Shown here: positions 24,981 through 28,532 of the stretch, one piece after another | Layout of the letters: each line of letters opens with the position of its first letter | Position numbering within the stretch: position 1 is the first letter of the stretch | From: Bacteroidales bacterium UBA3709 | GTDB lineage: Bacteria > Bacteroidota > Bacteroidia > Bacteroidales > UBA932 | DNA length: 28,532 nucleotides | Assembly: GCA_002372015.1 (NCBI GenBank) | Contig: DFIA01000035.1 | Span: forward strand, 1 to 28,532 | Reading direction: 5' to 3' | Made by a program: the position numbers and the translations under genes | The notes under the pieces: model-generated | Database searches by the model: none | Told to the model about the DNA's origin: nothing | What the model saw: only the letters and a program-made list of their open reading frames with translations

Positions 24981-26567
24981 ATGGCATTCAATATCAAAGC
25001 AAGCGAAGTTTCCCAAGTGTTGCGCAAGCAATTAGAGGGAATAGAAGATAAGATAACGTTAGATGAGGTGGGCACCGTTCTTCAGGTTAGCGATGGCGTG
25101 GTTCGTATCTATGGATTAAGAAATGCAGAAGCCAGCGAATTGCTTGAATTTGAAAATGGCGAAATGGCTGTAGTAATGAATCTTGAAGAAGATAATGTGG
25201 GAGCTATTTTGCTTGGCTCTACAGACAATATCAAAGAGGGATTCATTGTTCGCAGGACAAAAAGAATTGCATCTATCAGAGTGGGAGAAAGTATGCTTGG
25301 CAGAGTAATAAATCCTTTGGGAGAACCTTTGGACGGCAAGGGAGAGATAACTGGAGAATTATTTGAAATGCCACTTGAAAGAAAGGCTCCCGGAGTAGTT
25401 TTTCGCCAGCCTGTTAATCAGCCACTGCAGACAGGTATCAAGGCCATAGACTCTATGATTCCTATCGGACGTGGACAGAGAGAACTCATAATAGGAGATA
25501 GGCAGACCGGAAAAACAGCAATAGCCATAGACACCATAATAAATCAGAAAAATGCAGCCAGAAAAGGGAAGCCTGTATATTGCATATATGTTGCCATAGG
25601 CCAGAAAGGTTCTACTGTAGCCTCTTTGGTAGAGACCCTTAGAGCTAATGGTGCAATGGATTATTCTATAGTGGTTTGCGCTACGGCTGCAGATCCTGCG
25701 GCGCTTCAGTATTTTGCTCCGTTTGCAGGAGCTGCCATTGGCGAGTATTTCAGAGATACAGGGAGAGATGCTCTGGTTGTGTACGACGATTTGTCTAAGC
25801 AGGCCGTATCTTACAGAGAAGTTTCTCTGATTTTGCGCCGTCCGTCTGGCAGAGAAGCATATCCCGGAGATATTTTCTATCTACATTCCAGATTGTTAGA
25901 GAGAGCTGCAAAAATTATAGATCAGCAAGAGATGGCTCAGCAGATGAACGATTTGCCAGCCTCTTTAAAAGGTAAGGTAAAAGGTGGCGGATCCCTTACA
26001 GCACTCCCTATAATAGAAACTCAAGAAGGAGACGTTTCTGCCTATATACCAACAAATGTGATATCTATTACAGACGGTCAGATATTCCTCGATACAGATT
26101 TGTTCAATCAAGGAAACAGACCTGCCATCAATGTAGGAATTTCGGTTTCTCGTGTGGGAGGTAATGCACAGATTAAGCCTATGAAAAAAGTGGCTGGTAC
26201 TCTTAAAATAGATCAGGCACAATATCAAGAGCTTGAGGCTTTCACAAAATTTGGTGGAGAAATGGATAAAGTTACGGCAATGGCCATAGACAAGGGTAGG
26301 AAAAACACCAGATTATTGATACAGCCTCAGTATTCTCCTATGAGTGTAGAAGAACAAATCGCCATTCTATATTGCGGAACTCATGGTTTATTCAAAGACA
26401 TAGAACTTAGCAGGATTCAGGAATTTGAGACCATATTTTTGAATCTGTTGAAAATAAACCATAAAGAAGATGTATTGGAGCCACTTGCTAATGGAGAGTT
26501 TAACAACGATATCACAAAAAAGATAGAGACCATAGCCCAAATGGCTGCCAACCAGCTCAAATCATAG
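24981..26567 (+). CDS. atpA: F1Fo ATP synthase subunit alpha
   Basis: The 528-residue regulatory nucleotide-binding subunit of F1. It has an N-terminal beta barrel (about 25-95), Walker A GDRQTGKT (172-179), the alpha-specific YCIYVAIGQKGSTVA, and SVSRVGGNAQ containing the arginine finger that reaches the beta active site. The C-terminal helical domain follows. Alpha holds ATP but does not catalyse. Length is slightly above the usual 500-515. atpG follows after 54 bp. Confidence 0.98.
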   Translation: MAFNIKASEVSQVLRKQLEGIEDKITLDEVGTVLQVSDGVVRIYGLRNAEASELLEFENGEMAVVMNLEEDNVGAILLGSTDNIKEGFIVRRTKRIASIRVGESMLGRVINPLGEPLDGKGEITGELFEMPLERKAPGVVFRQPVNQPLQTGIKAIDSMIPIGRGQRELIIGDRQTGKTAIAIDTIINQKNAARKGKPVYCIYVAIGQKGSTVASLVETLRANGAMDYSIVVCATAADPAALQYFAPFAGAAIGEYFRDTGRDALVVYDDLSKQAVSYREVSLILRRPSGREAYPGDIFYLHSRLLERAAKIIDQQEMAQQMNDLPASLKGKVKGGGSLTALPIIETQEGDVSAYIPTNVISITDGQIFLDTDLFNQGNRPAINVGISVSRVGGNAQIKPMKKVAGTLKIDQAQYQELEAFTKFGGEMDKVTAMAIDKGRKNTRLLIQPQYSPMSVEEQIAILYCGTHGLFKDIELSRIQEFETIFLNLLKINHKEDVLEPLANGEFNNDITKKIETIAQMAANQLKS

Positions 26568-26621
26568 TTTAAGAGCAGCATTCGTGCGATTATATGACAA
26601 ATAATTGTAAATAAGAGATAT

Positions 26622-27518
26622 ATGGCTTCGTTAAAAGAAGTAAAATCTAGAATAGGCTCTGTGCAGGGAACCCGTAAGGTAACCTCGGCCATGAAGATGG
26701 TGTCTGCCGCCAAGCTCCACAAGGCGCAGAATATCATAGCATCTATGTTGCCATATCAGCAGAGTTTAGATAACATTGTCTCTAATTTCTTATCGGGCGA
26801 AACTCCGTTTCACTCTCCCTATGTTCTTAAAGAGGGCGAGGAGCTGGCTACAGGTGGTAGGGTGGCAATAGTTGTATTTTCTTCTAATTCATCTTTGTGC
26901 GGGGCTTTTAATTACAATATAATCAGGGAATTTACCTCGCTTGTTCTAAATCTGAAAGCAGAAAGAGTGGAAGAAGCAGCCATAGATGTTTATGCCATAG
27001 GCAAGAAGATAGAAGAGGCTGTAATAAAGATGGGCTTTAAGCCGGAAGCCTATCAAGGCTTAGCTGCCAAACCAGATTATAAAAAAATATTTACACTCGC
27101 AGAACATATCCTTGAACAGTATGTTTCAGGAGCCTATAGCCGTGTGTATGTAATTTATCATCATTTTAAATCTGCTGCAGTTCAGAGAGTTCAGCGGCAA
27201 GTTTACTTGCCACTTGAAGTACAGGCATATAAGAAAGAGCAGAAAGCTTCTGCAGAGGGATTTCTGAATAACTATATAGTGGAACCATCTGTTGCCGAGG
27301 TAATAGAATCTCTTATGCCGCAGTTGCTAAAACAAAAGTTATATACCTGTCTGGCAGATTCTTTTGCCAGCGAGCATGCCGCCAGAACAATAGCTATGCA
27401 GGTAGCAACAGATAATGCAGAAGATCTTATACAAGAACTTACCGTACTTTACAACAAGAGCCGCCAGCAGGCTATTACAGCAGAACTTTTAGATATAGTT
27501 GCCGGTAGCGCCCAGTAG
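26622..27518 (+). CDS. atpG: F1Fo ATP synthase subunit gamma
   Basis: The 298-residue central rotor shaft. It shows the conserved N-terminal helix MASLKEVKSRIGSVQGTRKV, then TSAMKMVSAAKLHKAQ, the SSLCGAFNYN turn, and the C-terminal helix with NKSRQQAITAELLDIVAG. These two end helices form the coiled coil that turns inside the alpha-beta ring. It is the last gene of the operon, only 12 bp from the convergent metallo-hydrolase gene; no terminator is visible in that gap. Confidence 0.96.
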   Translation: MASLKEVKSRIGSVQGTRKVTSAMKMVSAAKLHKAQNIIASMLPYQQSLDNIVSNFLSGETPFHSPYVLKEGEELATGGRVAIVVFSSNSSLCGAFNYNIIREFTSLVLNLKAERVEEAAIDVYAIGKKIEEAVIKMGFKPEAYQGLAAKPDYKKIFTLAEHILEQYVSGAYSRVYVIYHHFKSAAVQRVQRQVYLPLEVQAYKKEQKASAEGFLNNYIVEPSVAEVIESLMPQLLKQKLYTCLADSFASEHAARTIAMQVATDNAEDLIQELTVLYNKSRQQAITAELLDIVAGSAQ

Positions 27519-27530
27519 GAAGCTTTAATC

Positions 27531-28532
27531 TTATAAATCTGTTAGATGCCCAATTGTAAGCACAATTAAATTTTTTCCAGATTGTTCAGATGCTTGTTTT
27601 TCGTTTTTAAGAGGCTCATCCCAATTGTGTTGAGCAAGTGCAAATTTGTTGTGATGTACGGTTATATAGTGCTTTGCATCAAGATCTTCCATAACCTTGT
27701 GCAAAAGATTTGGCATGGTGTGTATTTGAGCCCATCTTGAATCATACTGTCCGTTTTCTATAAAGGCATAGTCTATTTTATATTGTTTGCCAATCTCTTT
27801 AAAATGTTTGCCATAGCCCCCATCTCCGCCTATGAATATACATTTTCCGTTTATTTGTAAAATAAAAGAGGCCCACAGGGTCTTATTCCGTTTAAAACTC
27901 CTGCCAGAGAAATGTCTTGCAGTTGTACAAATAAAGTTAATATCTCCAATATTGGCACCATCTGTTAGGTGAGATGCATTATGCTCAGTAATTTGCTTTG
28001 ATTCAGCCGATTCAGCCGCTTGCTTTGGTTCAGCCGATTCAGCAGTTTGCTTTGATTCAACTGATTCAGCAGTTTGCTTTGATTCAACTGATTCAGCAGT
28101 TTGCCTTGATTCAGCAGATTCAGCAGATTCAGCCGCTTGCTTTGGTTCAGCTGATTCAATTGCTTCTGTATAGTTTTCGTTCCAGTCGAGCTCTATGAGT
28201 TTATTGGTATCATACCCCCAGAACTCAAAGTGCGAACCCACTCCCAGCGGTAAAATCACCTTTCCTATTTTGTGCTTGAGCTTCCGTACCGCTTTGTAGT
28301 CTAAATGGTCATAATGGTCGTGAGTAATTACAAGATAATCTATATGTGGAAAATCTTGTGGCCTAAATATAGAAGTTCCCTTGAAGGGCCTGTTAATAAA
28401 AGAAATAGGCGAACCTCTGAATAGCACCGGATCTACAAGAATTGTTTGTCCTCCAACAATAAGCAAGTATGAAGAATGTCCAAACCAAATAACCTTATCT
28501 ATCTTATCTTCTATGGCTTTTCTTATGGCGGC
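27531..28532 (-). CDS. Metallo-beta-lactamase-fold hydrolase with repeat insertion, 5' end missing
   Basis: The frame is open to the right edge, so the start lies outside; 333 residues are visible. The first in-frame TTG (28464-28466) is internal, because WFGHSSYL, the conserved opening of the NAPE-PLD/UlaG-like branch, lies upstream of it. The metal motif HDHYDH (THDHYDHLD) is intact, as are ARHFSGR, GGDGGYG and the late histidines in TVHHNKFALAQHNWDEP. This fits a zinc hydrolase of the N-acyl-phosphatidylethanolamine phospholipase D-like family, where bacterial substrates are mostly unknown. Between ELDWNEN and FICTTARHFSGR, normally a short loop, is a roughly 75-residue Ala/Glu/Ser/Lys/Gln repeat region. 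The gene is convergent with atpG. Confidence 0.88.
   Translation of the reverse strand, partial: AAIRKAIEDKIDKVIWFGHSSYLLIVGGQTILVDPVLFRGSPISFINRPFKGTSIFRPQDFPHIDYLVITHDHYDHLDYKAVRKLKHKIGKVILPLGVGSHFEFWGYDTNKLIELDWNENYTEAIESAEPKQAAESAESAESRQTAESVESKQTAESVESKQTAESAEPKQAAESAESKQITEHNASHLTDGANIGDINFICTTARHFSGRSFKRNKTLWASFILQINGKCIFIGGDGGYGKHFKEIGKQYKIDYAFIENGQYDSRWAQIHTMPNLLHKVMEDLDAKHYITVHHNKFALAQHNWDEPLKNEKQASEQSGKNLIVLTIGHLTDL
27993..28163. repeat. 27-bp in-frame tandem repeat in the metallo-hydrolase gene, 6 units
   Basis: Units lie at 27993-28019, 28020-28046, 28047-28073, 28074-28100, 28101-28136 and 28137-28163. Units 3 and 4 are identical. Unit 5 is 36 bp because it has an extra copy of the 9-bp subunit GATTCAGCA. 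Each unit encodes nine residues like ESKQTAESV. Mixed 9-bp and 27-bp periodicity suggests growth by slippage. Confidence 0.92.

Noticed and set aside
27519..27530. Terminator between atpG and the metallo-hydrolase
   Set aside because: The 12-bp gap has no inverted repeat with a T tract.
27993..28163. CRISPR array
   Set aside because: The units are contiguous with no spacers and lie in frame inside a coding region.
27998..28198. Plus-strand Gln/Ile/Leu-rich repeat ORF opposite the metallo-hydrolase
   Set aside because: It is the antisense reading of a three-base-multiple repeat, which stays open in several frames; it has no promoter or conserved motif.

Overview
The window most likely comes from the chromosome of a Bacteroidales (phylum Bacteroidota) bacterium of moderately low G+C. 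Three things support this. First, the ATP synthase operon has the Bacteroidota order atpD-atpC-(atpI-like)-atpB-atpE-atpF-atpH-atpA-atpG, with a very short epsilon subunit and a subunit a that carries an N-terminal signal-like extension. Second, almost every transcription unit is preceded by a TAnnTTTG box, the -7 element of the Bacteroidota primary sigma factor, often with TTG about 20 bp upstream. Third, the accessory families (DUF4491, DUF6088, long bacterial alpha-2-macroglobulin, membrane-bound TPR-AraC regulator) are typical of that group. No rRNA, tRNA, CRISPR array, insertion sequence or prophage gene was seen.

Layout. 1-790 (minus): a two-gene AbiE-type toxin-antitoxin pair, with the toxin cut by the window edge. 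1178-1908 (plus): a small membrane module (CD225-like protein plus DUF2752 protein) facing a minus-strand putative lipoprotein (1952-2347). 2476-4197 (plus): a membrane-anchored TPR regulator with an AraC-type DNA-binding domain, closed by a strong terminator. 4451-5155 (plus): a secreted VanX-like D-Ala-D-Ala dipeptidase. 5218-11398 (minus): a 1940-residue alpha-2-macroglobulin-like protein preceded by a DUF4491 membrane protein. 11543-13897 (plus): a solitary TonB-dependent receptor. 13931-20062 (minus): six tightly spaced genes that look like one operon. In transcription order they encode a TMEM43-family membrane protein, a 66-residue putative beta-grasp protein, a secreted 5'-nucleotidase, LemA, a DUF2207 membrane protein and a small exported protein. 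20197-27518 (plus): the complete F1Fo ATP synthase operon. 27531-28532 (minus): a metallo-beta-lactamase-fold hydrolase whose 5' end lies outside the window.

How the genes fit together. The ATP synthase operon is housekeeping and is divergent from the TMEM43 operon across a 134-bp spacer holding a promoter for each. Most other genes act at the cell envelope: peptidoglycan dipeptide hydrolysis, periplasmic protease trapping or adhesion (A2M), outer-membrane uptake, and a LemA/DUF2207/TMEM43 membrane set.

The most unusual features are the six-gene TMEM43-LemA operon, two separate in-frame 27-bp tandem repeat tracts (one in the TMEM43 gene, one in the metallo-hydrolase gene), loss of the CxEQ thioester in the A2M protein, and a 25-codon ORF translationally coupled to the atpI-like gene. 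No completely new defence or mobile system could be demonstrated. The TMEM43-beta-grasp-nucleotidase-LemA-DUF2207 operon is the best candidate for an undescribed system.
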